A DNA stretch of 26,417 nt, taken from positions 1 through 26,417 of the forward strand of contig JBHIBC010000041.1 of NCBI GenBank assembly GCA_046758905.1, written 5' to 3'. The stretch is from JBHIBC01 sp046758905. GTDB lineage: Bacteria; Acidobacteriota; Polarisedimenticolia; Gp22-AA2. The notes beneath the pieces were generated by a model. That model did not search any database and was not told the origin of the DNA. It saw only the letters and a list, made by a program, of their open reading frames with translations. The translations under genes and the position numbers were made by a program. Positions 1 to 7,696 of the stretch are shown piece after piece (within the stretch, counting starts at the first letter, position 1; each line of letters starts with the position of its first letter).

Positions 1-1
1 G

Positions 2-319
2 ACGAACCCGGGTGGGGGCACGCTGGCGGGGACGCTGACCGTCGCCGCTTCCGCGTCGCTCGGACGGCCGGGGAGACCGGCCGTCAGGATCGAGGTGCGC
101 GACACCGGCGCCGGCATCGAGGCGGCTGTCCTCCCGCGCCTGTTCGAGCCGTACTTCTCCACCCGGAGCGGCGGGACCGGCCTGGGCCTGGCGATCGCCC
201 GGCGCGCCGTGGAGGAGCACGGCGGGTCGATCGAGATCCGCAGCCGCCCGAACCAGGGCACCGTGGTGGCGATCACGCTGCCCGCGGCCGGGCACGAGCG
301 TGCCGGAGCAGCGTCGTGA
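2..319 (+). CDS. Sensor histidine kinase, C-terminal ATPase end (5' truncated by the window)
   Basis: The frame is open from base 2 to a TGA at 317-319, so the gene begins outside the window. The visible ~105 residues are the second half of a HATPase_c domain. They show the G1 box DTGAGI, the F box LFEPYFSTR, the G2 box GTGLGLAIA, and the closing HGGSIEI...GTVVAITLP strand. The N box and the phospho-acceptor His domain are upstream and unseen. The F/G2 spelling resembles NtrY/AtoS-type kinases, which usually pair with an NtrC-type regulator. None is in view, so the partner is unknown. Its stop overlaps the next gene's GTG start (GTGA), so the two are probably co-translated. Confidence 0.9.
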   Translation, partial: TNPGGGTLAGTLTVAASASLGRPGRPAVRIEVRDTGAGIEAAVLPRLFEPYFSTRSGGTGLGLAIARRAVEEHGGSIEIRSRPNQGTVVAITLPAAGHERAGAAS

Positions 320-1827
320 TCGCCGGGCCCCGCGCGCGCATCCTCGCCGCCGCCGTCGCGCTCGGCGCCGCGTTGCTCGCCGGCGCCTGCGAGAAGAAGA
401 CCCACCGGGAGGCGCGCCGCGAGTTCCAGTCCTTGACCGCGCGCCGGCTGCCCGAGTCGGAGCGGGTGGAGCTGCTCGAACAGTTCGTCCGGCGCTACCC
501 GGAGCCCAAGACCAACCCCTATCTCGTGCGCGCCTGCAGGCTCATCGCCGCCTTCCACGACCGCGAGAAGCGGCCCGACCTCGCCGCCTCCTGGTATGAG
601 CGCGCCCTGCGCGTGCGCCCCGACGATCCCGACCTCCTGAACGCCCTCGGCTACCACTACGCGCGCCACGGGATGAACTTGGACCGCGCGGTGGCCGTGC
701 TGCAGCGCGCGGTCCTGCTGGCGCAGGAGCGCCGGTACGCCGCCCGGCGCCAGGGCCTGTTCAAGGACTCCCTGGGATGGGCTCACAGGATGCGCGGCGA
801 GCTGCCGCGGGCCGTGGCGCTGCTGGAGGAGGCCTGCCGGCTCGCCCCGGACGTGCGCATCCTGAAGGAGCACCTGGCGGACGCCTACAGGGCGCTCGGG
901 GAGCGCGACCGCGCGCTCGAGATCTACCTGCGGCTCTACCTCGACGGGCGGGGGACGGACACCCGCCTCAAGGAGATCCTGACCTCGCTCGGGCGCGAGG
1001 GAGGACCGGCCACGACGCGCGACGTGGTGCGGCGGATCCGCGAGGGGCTGGAGGCCATCGCGGAGGAGGACAGGCGCGCCGCCGCGGCGGAGGGGGCGAC
1101 CCTGATCCATCTCAGCGGTCCCGACGGCCAGCCGCTCCTAGGGTCGTTGTTCGAGCCGGGAGGCGCGCCCTCGGTGCCGGCGCCGGGAGGATCGGGTCGC
1201 CGCGTCCGGACGCTGCGCCTCCGGGCGGCCCGCAGGACCGGCGCCGTCCTGCTGCTGCACGCGCTCGATGCCGACCGGCGCTCCGCCTCCGGCGCGGCGC
1301 GCGCGCTCGTCCGCGCGGGCCTGGTCGTGCTCACCCTGGACCTGCGCGGCCACGGCGGGAGCGTCAGCGAGAGCCTCTCCAGCCCGCTCGACTTCAGCCT
1401 GGATCTGGAGGCCAACCTGCGCGCCTCGGAAGGGGACGCGGGCGTCGCGCTGCGGTTCCTGAGGCGCCATCACAGGGTCGATCCCGATCGGGTGGCGGCG
1501 ATGGGCGCCGGGCTGGGAGGTCTGATCGCGGCGCGCGCCCTGGCCGGCTCCGGTGAGGGACGCGCGGCGGCGCTCGCCCTCCTCTCGCCGTGGGGCCAGG
1601 CGGCGGCCTATCGTCCCCACCTGGCGCGGCTCGGGCCGGACGCCGTCCTGCTGGCGGCCGGATCGGACGAGCCCGCCGCGCGGACGGTGTCGCTCCTCAG
1701 CGAGCCGCCCGCGGCCGCCGTCGGCTCGGTCCTCGCCCCCGGCGACGCGCACGGGTTCGATCTGATCGACTCCGATCCCGATGCCGCCGGGCGGATTCTC
1801 GGGTTTCTGATCGATCGGCTCCGATGA
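316..1827 (+). CDS. TPR-repeat lipoprotein with a C-terminal alpha/beta-hydrolase-like domain
   Basis: The 503-residue protein starts at a GTG overlapping the kinase stop. Residues 1-25 form a signal peptide with lipobox LAGAC (lipidated Cys25), so it should be membrane-anchored outside the cytoplasm. Residues about 75-230 hold roughly four TPR helical pairs. Residues about 300-503 look like an alpha/beta hydrolase: LLLHA strand, LDLRGHG loop, and the nucleophile-elbow sequence MGAGLGG. In active members the elbow is GxSxG; here residue 399 is Gly (codon GGG at 1510-1512). The candidate acid (Asp451, GSDEP) and His479 (DAHGF) remain. It may therefore be a non-catalytic binding or scaffold domain. 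Substrate and partners are unknown. The fold assignment is from motifs only. Confidence 0.75.
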   Translation: MIAGPRARILAAAVALGAALLAGACEKKTHREARREFQSLTARRLPESERVELLEQFVRRYPEPKTNPYLVRACRLIAAFHDREKRPDLAASWYERALRVRPDDPDLLNALGYHYARHGMNLDRAVAVLQRAVLLAQERRYAARRQGLFKDSLGWAHRMRGELPRAVALLEEACRLAPDVRILKEHLADAYRALGERDRALEIYLRLYLDGRGTDTRLKEILTSLGREGGPATTRDVVRRIREGLEAIAEEDRRAAAAEGATLIHLSGPDGQPLLGSLFEPGGAPSVPAPGGSGRRVRTLRLRAARRTGAVLLLHALDADRRSASGAARALVRAGLVVLTLDLRGHGGSVSESLSSPLDFSLDLEANLRASEGDAGVALRFLRRHHRVDPDRVAAMGAGLGGLIAARALAGSGEGRAAALALLSPWGQAAAYRPHLARLGPDAVLLAAGSDEPAARTVSLLSEPPAAAVGSVLAPGDAHGFDLIDSDPDAAGRILGFLIDRLR

Positions 1828-1881
1828 GGCCATCGGGCGCCGGCCCGGCGAGCGGCCCCCGCACCCCGGGGCCCGCGGGGT

Positions 1882-4800
1882 CTAGAGGCGGTCGAAGAAA
1901 CGCGCCAGCGTGGTGCGCAGGGCCTCGATGGTGAACGGCTTGACGAGCGAGAGGCCGCCGGTCCGGCGCAGGAAGTCGTTGGCCTCGAACGACTGCGTGT
2001 CGCCCGAGGTGAAGATGATCCGCGAGGCCAGATCGGGGCGGACGGCGCGCAGCCGCTCGTAGAACTGGTCCCCGTTCATCCCGGGCATCTTCATGTCGGA
2101 GATGATCAGGTCGTAGCGCCCCTTCTCGATCTTCGCCAGGGCGGCCCGGCCGCTCCCGGCGGTGTCGACCCGGTGCCCCTCCTGGGTCAGGATCTCGACC
2201 AGTAGGTCCTGGATCGTCACCTCGTCGTCGACCACCAGGATCGACCGCGACCGACCTTCGGCCCGCGGCCGTCCCGGGAGCGCCCCCGTCTCCTGCGCCG
2301 GCCCGTCGGACCTCACGATCGGCAGCTCGACGGTGAAGGTCGTGCCCCGCCCCACCTCGCTCTCCGCCCGGATGGTGCCCCCGTGCTCCTTCACGATCCC
2401 GAGACAGATCGGCAGGCCCAGTCCCGTCCCCTGGCCCACCGGCTTGGTGGTGAAGAACGGGTCGAAGATCCGCGACAGCGTCTGCGGGGGCATCCCCGGG
2501 CCGTCGTCCTCGACCCGGAGCTCGATCCGGTCACCCCTGACCCGCGTGCCGATCGTCAAACGCCCACGACCGTGTGCGGCCAGCATCGCCTGCTCGGCGT
2601 TGGTCACGATGTTGAGGATGACCTGCTGCAGCTGGTGGAAGTCGAGCATCGTCTTGGGAAGGTCGGGATCGAAGCGCGTGGTCACCTCGATGTTGCTGAC
2701 CCCCAGCTCGTAGGCGCGCAGCTCCAGGGTCTTCTCGACGATGCCGTTCAGCCCGAGATAGCGCCGCTCCGGCTTGTGCTTGCGGGCGAACGTGAGCAGG
2801 TTCTGCACGATCCGCGCGGCGCGTTGGGCCTCCTCGAAGGAGCGCTGCAGGTCCTTGCGCGCCTTCTCCTCGATCGGCCGCGAGAGCACCAGCTGCGTGT
2901 ACCCCATCACGCTCGCGAGGGGGTTGTTCAGCTCGTGCGCCACGCCGGACACCAGCTGGCCCACCGCCACCATCTTCTCCGACTGCAGGAGCTGCTCCCT
3001 GAGGTGCGTCTCCTCGGTGATGTCGGAGCACAGGTGGACCGAGTACCACAGGTTCCCGGCCTTGAAGCCGGGGACGGCGGTGAGGCGGAAGACGCCGGAC
3101 CCCGGGGCCTCGAGAACGCGCGAGACCGGACGCCCCTCCCGCTCCGCCTGCTCGTGCGGGCAGCTCACCGGGATCCCCATGACCGCCGAGTAGACCTCCG
3201 CACAGGTCAGCCCGGCGAGGGTGTAGGCCTGCTTCCCCGCGCGGTCGATGAGCATGCGGTTGCCGCGGAGAAGCCGGTAGTCCTGATCGTGGATCGACAC
3301 CATCTGGGTGATGGCGTCGAAGGTCCGCGCCCATTCCTCCTTCTCCTGCTCCACGCGCTCGAACAGGCGCGCGTTGTCCAGCGCAACCCCAAGGATGTCG
3401 GCCACCGCCTGGAAGGTGGATAGGTCGGAGCCGTCGAAGACGCCCGCCTGGGTGCTCTCGACGACGAGCACGCCGACGACCTCGTGCTTCGACCGGATCG
3501 GGACCGCGATCGCCGAGAGCGTGCCGGGGGCCACGGGCTCGCAGTCCGGCTCCTTCCGGACATCGGGCACTAAGCGGGCCTCGGCGGTGCGCGCCGCGCG
3601 GGCGGCCACGCCCCGAAACCCGGCCAGCGCGATGCGGCGGGGCGGTCCCGCCGCGTCCCGCTCGCCGGACGGCTCGTGGAGGATCAGCTCCTCGTGCGGC
3701 CGGTCGACCAGGCCGACCCGGACCGAGCAGCCCGGCGCGGCCTGGCGGATGGCGTCGGAGGCCTCCCGCAGCAGCACCATGGTGTCGCCGAGCCGCGCCA
3801 CGCTGGTGTGCACGCTGTGCAGGAGCTGCAGGTGTCGTGTCCGTCGCACCTCGAGGTCGTAGGCCCGTGCCATCCGGATCCCCTCCCCGACCTGGCCGGC
3901 GAAGGTCACGAACAGGTCGACGTCGGAGGGATCGAACGCGCCCCTCGCGTCGCTGTGGACGCTGAGGACGCCCTGCACGCCGCGCGGTCCCGGTATCGGG
4001 ACGGCCAGCTCGGAGCGGATCCCGGGATGTCTCTCGAGGTACGGGACGTCCTTCGAGAGGTCGTTGCACACTACCGGGCGCCCGCCCGCGGCGGCCTCGG
4101 CGCACAGGCCGCAGGGCGGCCCATCGGGGTCCTTCGGGCGATGCCCGCGGCCCGCGCCCTCGCCTCCCGCCGCCCCGTAGGTCGAGCGCACCCGGAGGGT
4201 GCGCCCGTCCGGCTCGAGCAGGCTCACGCGGACGAAGCGGTAGTCGAGGGTGCGCGCCAGGGAGCGCGTGATCAGGTCGAGCAGCTCCTCCAGCCCGTTG
4301 AGCCGCATCATCTCGCGCTGCACGCAGGACAGGAGCCGGATCTGCCGGTCGCGCCGCTGCTCCCGCTCCGCCAGCAGACGCTTGTCGATCGCCATGCTGG
4401 CGACGCCGGCGCTCTCCCGCACGATCTCCATCACCTCAGGCCCGAACGGCCGGGGCCGGCCGCAGCGGTGCAGGCTCACGATGCCGCGCGCCGCCCCGCC
4501 GATGATCAGCGGGTAGAGCAGGACGGACCCGATGTCGTGCCGGCGGACCAGAGCGCGCAGCGCCTCGAAGCGCGGATCGCTGCGACAGTCGTCGAAGACC
4601 ATCGGCTGCCCGGTGCGGAGGATCTCCTCGAGCACTGTGTTGTTACGACACGGCACCCGGACCTCCTCAAAGGGCGTGACCCCGGGCGCGCTCCAGGAGG
4701 CCAGCGGGCGGATGTACTCCTCGTCCGGGTCGTGCCGATCGAGCCGGAGGATCAGGCCGCAGCGGTCGGAGCCGGTCACGGCGGCGAGGTCGCGTGCCAG

Positions 4801-4923
4801 ACGGTCCAGCATCGCCTCGAGCGGTCGCTCCGTCTGCATCATCCGGAGCAGATCGGTGATCAGCGCGCGGCGGGGGTCGTGTCGCGATTCGGGCGCCCAT
4901 CGCGCGTGAGCTTCGACGCTCAT
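1882..4923 (-). CDS. Hybrid sensor histidine kinase with three GAF domains, PAS, HisKA, HATPase and receiver
   Basis: The start chosen is ATG at 4923, preceded by AGGA with a 6-base spacer, giving 1013 residues. An in-frame TTG at 4989 would add 22 residues without a better ribosome site. No membrane segment is seen, so the protein should be cytoplasmic. Domains: GAF about 25-190, GAF about 205-360, GAF about 375-525, PAS about 533-640, then HisKA with H-box VAHELNNPLAS (His663). HATPase_c follows with N box NIVTNAEQAM (Asn775), DDGPGM, FDPFFTTK and GTGLGL. A C-terminal receiver has Asp899/Asp900, phospho-acceptor Asp943 and Lys995. The PAS contains a Cys pair (TC...SCPHE), and GAF2 has CGLC, which might bind a cofactor, but this is inference. 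There is no adjacent output regulator, so it looks like an orphan hybrid kinase. Confidence 0.93.
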   Translation of the reverse strand: MSVEAHARWAPESRHDPRRALITDLLRMMQTERPLEAMLDRLARDLAAVTGSDRCGLILRLDRHDPDEEYIRPLASWSAPGVTPFEEVRVPCRNNTVLEEILRTGQPMVFDDCRSDPRFEALRALVRRHDIGSVLLYPLIIGGAARGIVSLHRCGRPRPFGPEVMEIVRESAGVASMAIDKRLLAEREQRRDRQIRLLSCVQREMMRLNGLEELLDLITRSLARTLDYRFVRVSLLEPDGRTLRVRSTYGAAGGEGAGRGHRPKDPDGPPCGLCAEAAAGGRPVVCNDLSKDVPYLERHPGIRSELAVPIPGPRGVQGVLSVHSDARGAFDPSDVDLFVTFAGQVGEGIRMARAYDLEVRRTRHLQLLHSVHTSVARLGDTMVLLREASDAIRQAAPGCSVRVGLVDRPHEELILHEPSGERDAAGPPRRIALAGFRGVAARAARTAEARLVPDVRKEPDCEPVAPGTLSAIAVPIRSKHEVVGVLVVESTQAGVFDGSDLSTFQAVADILGVALDNARLFERVEQEKEEWARTFDAITQMVSIHDQDYRLLRGNRMLIDRAGKQAYTLAGLTCAEVYSAVMGIPVSCPHEQAEREGRPVSRVLEAPGSGVFRLTAVPGFKAGNLWYSVHLCSDITEETHLREQLLQSEKMVAVGQLVSGVAHELNNPLASVMGYTQLVLSRPIEEKARKDLQRSFEEAQRAARIVQNLLTFARKHKPERRYLGLNGIVEKTLELRAYELGVSNIEVTTRFDPDLPKTMLDFHQLQQVILNIVTNAEQAMLAAHGRGRLTIGTRVRGDRIELRVEDDGPGMPPQTLSRIFDPFFTTKPVGQGTGLGLPICLGIVKEHGGTIRAESEVGRGTTFTVELPIVRSDGPAQETGALPGRPRAEGRSRSILVVDDEVTIQDLLVEILTQEGHRVDTAGSGRAALAKIEKGRYDLIISDMKMPGMNGDQFYERLRAVRPDLASRIIFTSGDTQSFEANDFLRRTGGLSLVKPFTIEALRTTLARFFDRL

Positions 4924-4987
4924 TCTCGATCCTCGCAGCCGGCCTCCGTCGGGGACGGGCGCCGGTCTCCGCAACGGCCTGAACGTC

Positions 4988-5015
4988 AATATGCGTGCGA
5001 TTCGCTCTCAGTCAA
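4988..5015 (-). promoter_or_regulatory. Putative sigma70-type promoter of the hybrid kinase
   Basis: On the minus strand there is TTGACT (5010-5015), a 16-base spacer, and CATATT (4988-4993). Transcription would start near 4981, about 58 bases before the kinase ATG at 4923. The stretch is visibly AT-richer than its surroundings and lies in the only gap between the kinase and the upstream gene. The -10 matches consensus at four of six positions. Confidence 0.45.
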
Positions 5016-5110
5016 AGCGGTTACGATTCCGTGGCGGGAGGGCGCCGGGGCAGCGCCGCGGGGCCGAGGATGGCCGGCGCCGGCCGGGACGGGCGCGGGG
5101 CGGCCGGGGG

Positions 5111-5695
5111 CTACCTCGCGGCCGCCGGGGACGCGCGAGAGAAGCTCACGTCGGCCGCGATCTCCACGGCGTGCTCGACGATCGCGACGCGGCGGATCCT
5201 GAGCTCGAGGCCCACCGGCTGGCCCGCGAACTCCAGCAGATGCCGGACGGCGCCCGGGATCTCGATGCGCGGTAAGGCGTCCTTCAGGTCGAGCGTCCCC
5301 AAGCCGGGGATCTCGATCGGCATCGCCGAAACGGTGGCGAAGTACTTCCTGAGGTGTGGGTCGTAACCCAGTCGGATTGCAGCCGATACATCCGTCCCGA
5401 TCGGCACGGTTCGACCCTTGACGCGGATCTTCAGCCGGGCCTCTCCGTCGCGCAGGACCAGATCCTTCGGGTCGCTCAGGACCAGATCGGCGCTCAGGGA
5501 AGAGGAGCCGACGGTGACGGTGCGAGGAGTGACGGCGCGCAGCCAGTCCAGGATCGCCGATTCGGCGATGGTGCAGCGGACCTCGGAGCGGTACGCGAGC
5601 GACGATCGGGGCGCGGTCGACTGGGCCGCCACGGACGACAGGATCAGGGCCCACAGGGTCGTGCCGGCCACGATACGACGCGGGAAGCCGGGCAT
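5111..5695 (-). CDS. Small exported protein of unknown function
   Basis: This 194-residue protein starts with MPGFPRR and a hydrophobic stretch ending SSVAAQS, a typical Sec signal peptide with an AxA-like cleavage site near residue 25. The ATG shares one base with the stop of the MetE-like gene (TGATG), so it is probably translationally coupled. The mature part alternates short hydrophobic strands (LVLSDPKDLVL, ARLKIRVKGR, IRLGYDPHLRKY, MPIEIPGLG). It ends with a LLEFAGQPVGLELRI segment. This pattern recalls small beta-rich lipid-binding-like proteins of the YceB/DUF1439 type, but I cannot confirm homology. There is no lipobox Cys, so it is likely periplasmic or secreted. It is the last gene of the long co-oriented run before the kinase promoter. 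Confidence 0.75.
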   Translation of the reverse strand: MPGFPRRIVAGTTLWALILSSVAAQSTAPRSSLAYRSEVRCTIAESAILDWLRAVTPRTVTVGSSSLSADLVLSDPKDLVLRDGEARLKIRVKGRTVPIGTDVSAAIRLGYDPHLRKYFATVSAMPIEIPGLGTLDLKDALPRIEIPGAVRHLLEFAGQPVGLELRIRRVAIVEHAVEIAADVSFSRASPAAAR

Positions 5696-6723
5696 CACGC
5701 TCTTGTCTCCATCATGCGCGCCGCCTTGGCGACGCTCGCCAGCTTGGCCGCCGCCACCGCCGGCGGCAGCTCCCCCAGATCGGAGGCGGGCCCGATCAGG
5801 ATGCGGGCCTGCGGGAGCAGGCCCGCGACGCCCGCGAGGCCCGCGACGATCGACTCCGGGCTCTCGACCCCCGCGTCGCTGCCGTCCACCACGCCGACCC
5901 CCAGCCGGACTCCCTCCGGCCAGACGGACCGAGTCAGCGCCTCGAGGGGCGCGGGTCCCCTTCCTGCGTCGAGGCACAGACACCCGAGCCGCTTGAGGCG
6001 GAGGATCGCGGGATAGAGGTCGCCGATCTCGCCTCCGGGGAGGTTCAGGGCCAGCGTCGTCGACACCCCGCGGCCCAGCACCTCCCAGACCCGGGTGAAG
6101 ATCGGGAAATCGTCCCGGTGCGCCAGCAAGAGGGGCTCCTCGACCTGGATGAAGCCGGCGCCGGCCGCCTGCAGCGCTCGCAGCTCCCGGTTCAAGGCCG
6201 CGGCCAGCCCCATCGCCAGGGCCATGGGGTCCCCGTAGGACCGATCCTCCGCCAGCCGCGCGAGGGTGTACGGCCCGGCGAGCACGACCTTCACCGGCCT
6301 CGGACACCCGTCGCGGGCGAACAGGTGATCCTCGACGAGGATCGGCCCCTCCCAGGCGATCTCCGACTCCACCACCGGGACCGCGCACCGCCCGCCCAGC
6401 CCCGGGACGCGGGCCGTGCGCTCTCCCGGGGTCATGCCGGCCAGCCGGCGGGCCAGGTACCCGATCGGATCCTCACGGCGCACGAGCCCGTCCGTCACCA
6501 AGTCGAGCCCCGCGGCGACCTGAGCGTCGACCACCTCCCTCACGACCCGGTCCTGCGCGATCCTCAGGTCCGCTGCCGAGATCTCCCCCGCCTCGCGGCG
6601 CGCCATGGCGCGCTCGAGATCCGCCCCGGCGGCGGTCCCCCTCCAGGGGAACGATCCGCTGTTGGTCGCGATCACCCGTCCACCGCCGCTCCGCCTTCCC
6701 CGCGGTCGTGGGAACCGAGCCAC
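5695..6723 (-). CDS. MetE-like (cobalamin-independent methionine synthase C-terminal fold) protein lacking zinc ligands
   Basis: The 342-residue protein resembles the MetE C-terminal barrel: GSFPW near the start, LVTDGLVRREDP, VVLAGPYTLA, GAGFIQVEEPLL, the VSTTLALNLPGGEI strand, LCLDAGRGP and a final ARILIGPASDLGELP. In MetE the equivalent strands carry zinc ligands (HxC, Glu, and Cys in a DCGL motif). Here they read LNLPG, CLDAG and GPASDLG, so the Zn/homocysteine site is apparently absent. Start: GTG at 6723 has an AAGGAG nine bases upstream. A GTG at 6675 would begin directly at VIATNSGSFPW, where family similarity starts. The extra 16 residues are Arg-rich and are encoded by a DNA direct repeat, so the shorter form (326 aa) is quite possible. 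Substrate unknown. Confidence 0.8.
   Translation of the reverse strand: MARFPRPRGRRSGGGRVIATNSGSFPWRGTAAGADLERAMARREAGEISAADLRIAQDRVVREVVDAQVAAGLDLVTDGLVRREDPIGYLARRLAGMTPGERTARVPGLGGRCAVPVVESEIAWEGPILVEDHLFARDGCPRPVKVVLAGPYTLARLAEDRSYGDPMALAMGLAAALNRELRALQAAGAGFIQVEEPLLLAHRDDFPIFTRVWEVLGRGVSTTLALNLPGGEIGDLYPAILRLKRLGCLCLDAGRGPAPLEALTRSVWPEGVRLGVGVVDGSDAGVESPESIVAGLAGVAGLLPQARILIGPASDLGELPPAVAAAKLASVAKAARMMETRA
6691..6719 (-). repeat. Direct repeat copy 1 (29 bp, hairpin-forming)
   Basis: This copy matches the one at 6752-6780 at 28 of 29 positions; the bases flanking each copy differ. Read on the minus strand it begins CTCGGTTCCCACGACCGC and ends GGGAAGGCGG. The TTCCC and GGGAA arms can pair around a short loop. 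The single difference (C for A at 6701 on the plus strand) breaks the sixth base pair of the stem. The copy overlaps the longest possible reading of the MetE-like gene's N-terminus. Confidence 0.85.
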
Positions 6724-6751
6724 CTGGCCGATCTCCTTGCCCTGCGTGAGC

Positions 6752-6780
6752 CCGCCTTCCCAGCGGTCGTGGGAACCGAG
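6752..6780 (-). repeat. Direct repeat copy 2 (29 bp, perfect 6-bp stem)
   Basis: This is the second copy of the repeat, in the intergenic gap after tyrA. Here TTCCCA and TGGGAA form a perfect 6-bp stem around a 7-base loop. The distance to copy 1 is exactly 32 bp, so the repeat period is 61 bp. That is the geometry of type I-E CRISPR units. It could equally be a duplicated regulatory hairpin. An AT-richer stretch (6785-6808) lies just beyond it, towards tyrA. Confidence 0.85.
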
Positions 6781-6825
6781 GGGGGGATGCTAGCAGATAG
6801 TGTGTCCCGCCCGCCATCCCGGCGC

Positions 6826-7692
6826 TCACCCGTCGCCCGTCCGACGCCCGGGGACGGAGATCCCGCGGCGCGCCCGGGCGGCCCGGCGGAACCGGTAGGC
6901 GGCCCCGCGCCCGAGGCCCGCGCGCAGCCGGCCGAGCTCCCGCACCAGATCGGACACGGCCCGCGCGATCGGACCCCGGTTGGTCAGGAGGATCGCCCGC
7001 CACAGGTCCGGGGGGCTGGAGGCCAGCCGGCTCATCTGGCGGAAGGCGGGGCCCGCGAGCCGCAGGTCCCGACCGCCGGCGACGCCCCGCGCGGCGACGT
7101 TGACCAGCGCGACGCTGAGCAGCTGCGGGAGGTGGCTGAGACGGGCGGCGATCTCGTCGTGGCGGGCGGCGGCGAGCCGTACCGGCCGCGCCCCTAGGAG
7201 CGCGACCCACCGCCGCACGCGCGCGTAGGCACGGCCGTCGCCGCAGGGACAGAGGATCCAGGGCGCGCCGCGGACGAGGTCGGCCACGGCGTGCGCGACC
7301 CCGGATCGCTCCGACCCCGCCATCGGGTGCCCCCCGATGAAGCGCCCCTCGAGCCCCGCGCGCCGGGCCGCGCGGAGGACCGACACCTTGGTGCCCCCGA
7401 CGTCAGTGATCACCGCATGCGCCGGCGCGAGCCGCGCGACGCGCGGCAGCAGCCGCACGATCCCGTCCACCGGGAGGGCCAGGACGACCAGCTCGGCGTC
7501 GCGCAGCCCGCGCGCGAGCGAGGCGGTTCCCGCGTGCACCGCGCCGCGGGCGCATGCCCTCCGGAGGACGCCCGGGCGATCGACGCCGAGGACCCGAGCG
7601 GAGCGATCCGCGCGGCGCGCGGCGAGGCCGAGGGAACCGCCGATCAGTCCGACCCCGACGATGGTGATCCGTCGGAACGGAGGGGCGGCCAC
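6826..7692 (-). CDS. tyrA: Prephenate dehydrogenase
   Basis: This enzyme oxidatively decarboxylates prephenate to 4-hydroxyphenylpyruvate in tyrosine synthesis, in the cytoplasm. The 288 residues show the nucleotide-binding motif GVGLIGGS (13-20) with Asp38 closing the Rossmann beta-2 strand, which favours NAD. GGTK is at 99-102. HPMAGSE (122-128) contains the probable catalytic His122, and SHLPQ holds His187. The C-terminal dimerisation helices follow and the tail is Arg-rich. There is no ACT or chorismate mutase domain fused. The start is GTG at 7692, four bases after the DAHP synthase stop, so it is coupled to that gene. The mutase is supplied by the separate aroQ gene upstream. Confidence 0.95.
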   Translation of the reverse strand: MAAPPFRRITIVGVGLIGGSLGLAARRADRSARVLGVDRPGVLRRACARGAVHAGTASLARGLRDAELVVLALPVDGIVRLLPRVARLAPAHAVITDVGGTKVSVLRAARRAGLEGRFIGGHPMAGSERSGVAHAVADLVRGAPWILCPCGDGRAYARVRRWVALLGARPVRLAAARHDEIAARLSHLPQLLSVALVNVAARGVAGGRDLRLAGPAFRQMSRLASSPPDLWRAILLTNRGPIARAVSDLVRELGRLRAGLGRGAAYRFRRAARARRGISVPGRRTGDG

Positions 7693-7696
7693 CGGG

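Noticed and set aside
1854..1873. Bidirectional terminator between the convergent lipoprotein and hybrid kinase genes
   Set aside because: GGCCCC/GGGGCC arms can pair, but there is no T tract on either strand and such stems are common at this base composition.
5072..5085. Perfect 14-bp palindrome after the small exported protein gene
   Set aside because: It is all G and C with no T run and no neighbouring copies; not enough to call an operator or terminator.
6676..6825. Cobalamin or SAM riboswitch ahead of the MetE-like gene
   Set aside because: No cobalamin-box or SAM-riboswitch core sequence was found; the gap is explained by the two hairpin repeats.
6811..6839. A third, degenerate copy of the 29-bp repeat
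   Set aside because: Only the first ~17 bases resemble the repeat, the spacing is 59 rather than 61, and the second half does not match; likely chance in GC-rich DNA.
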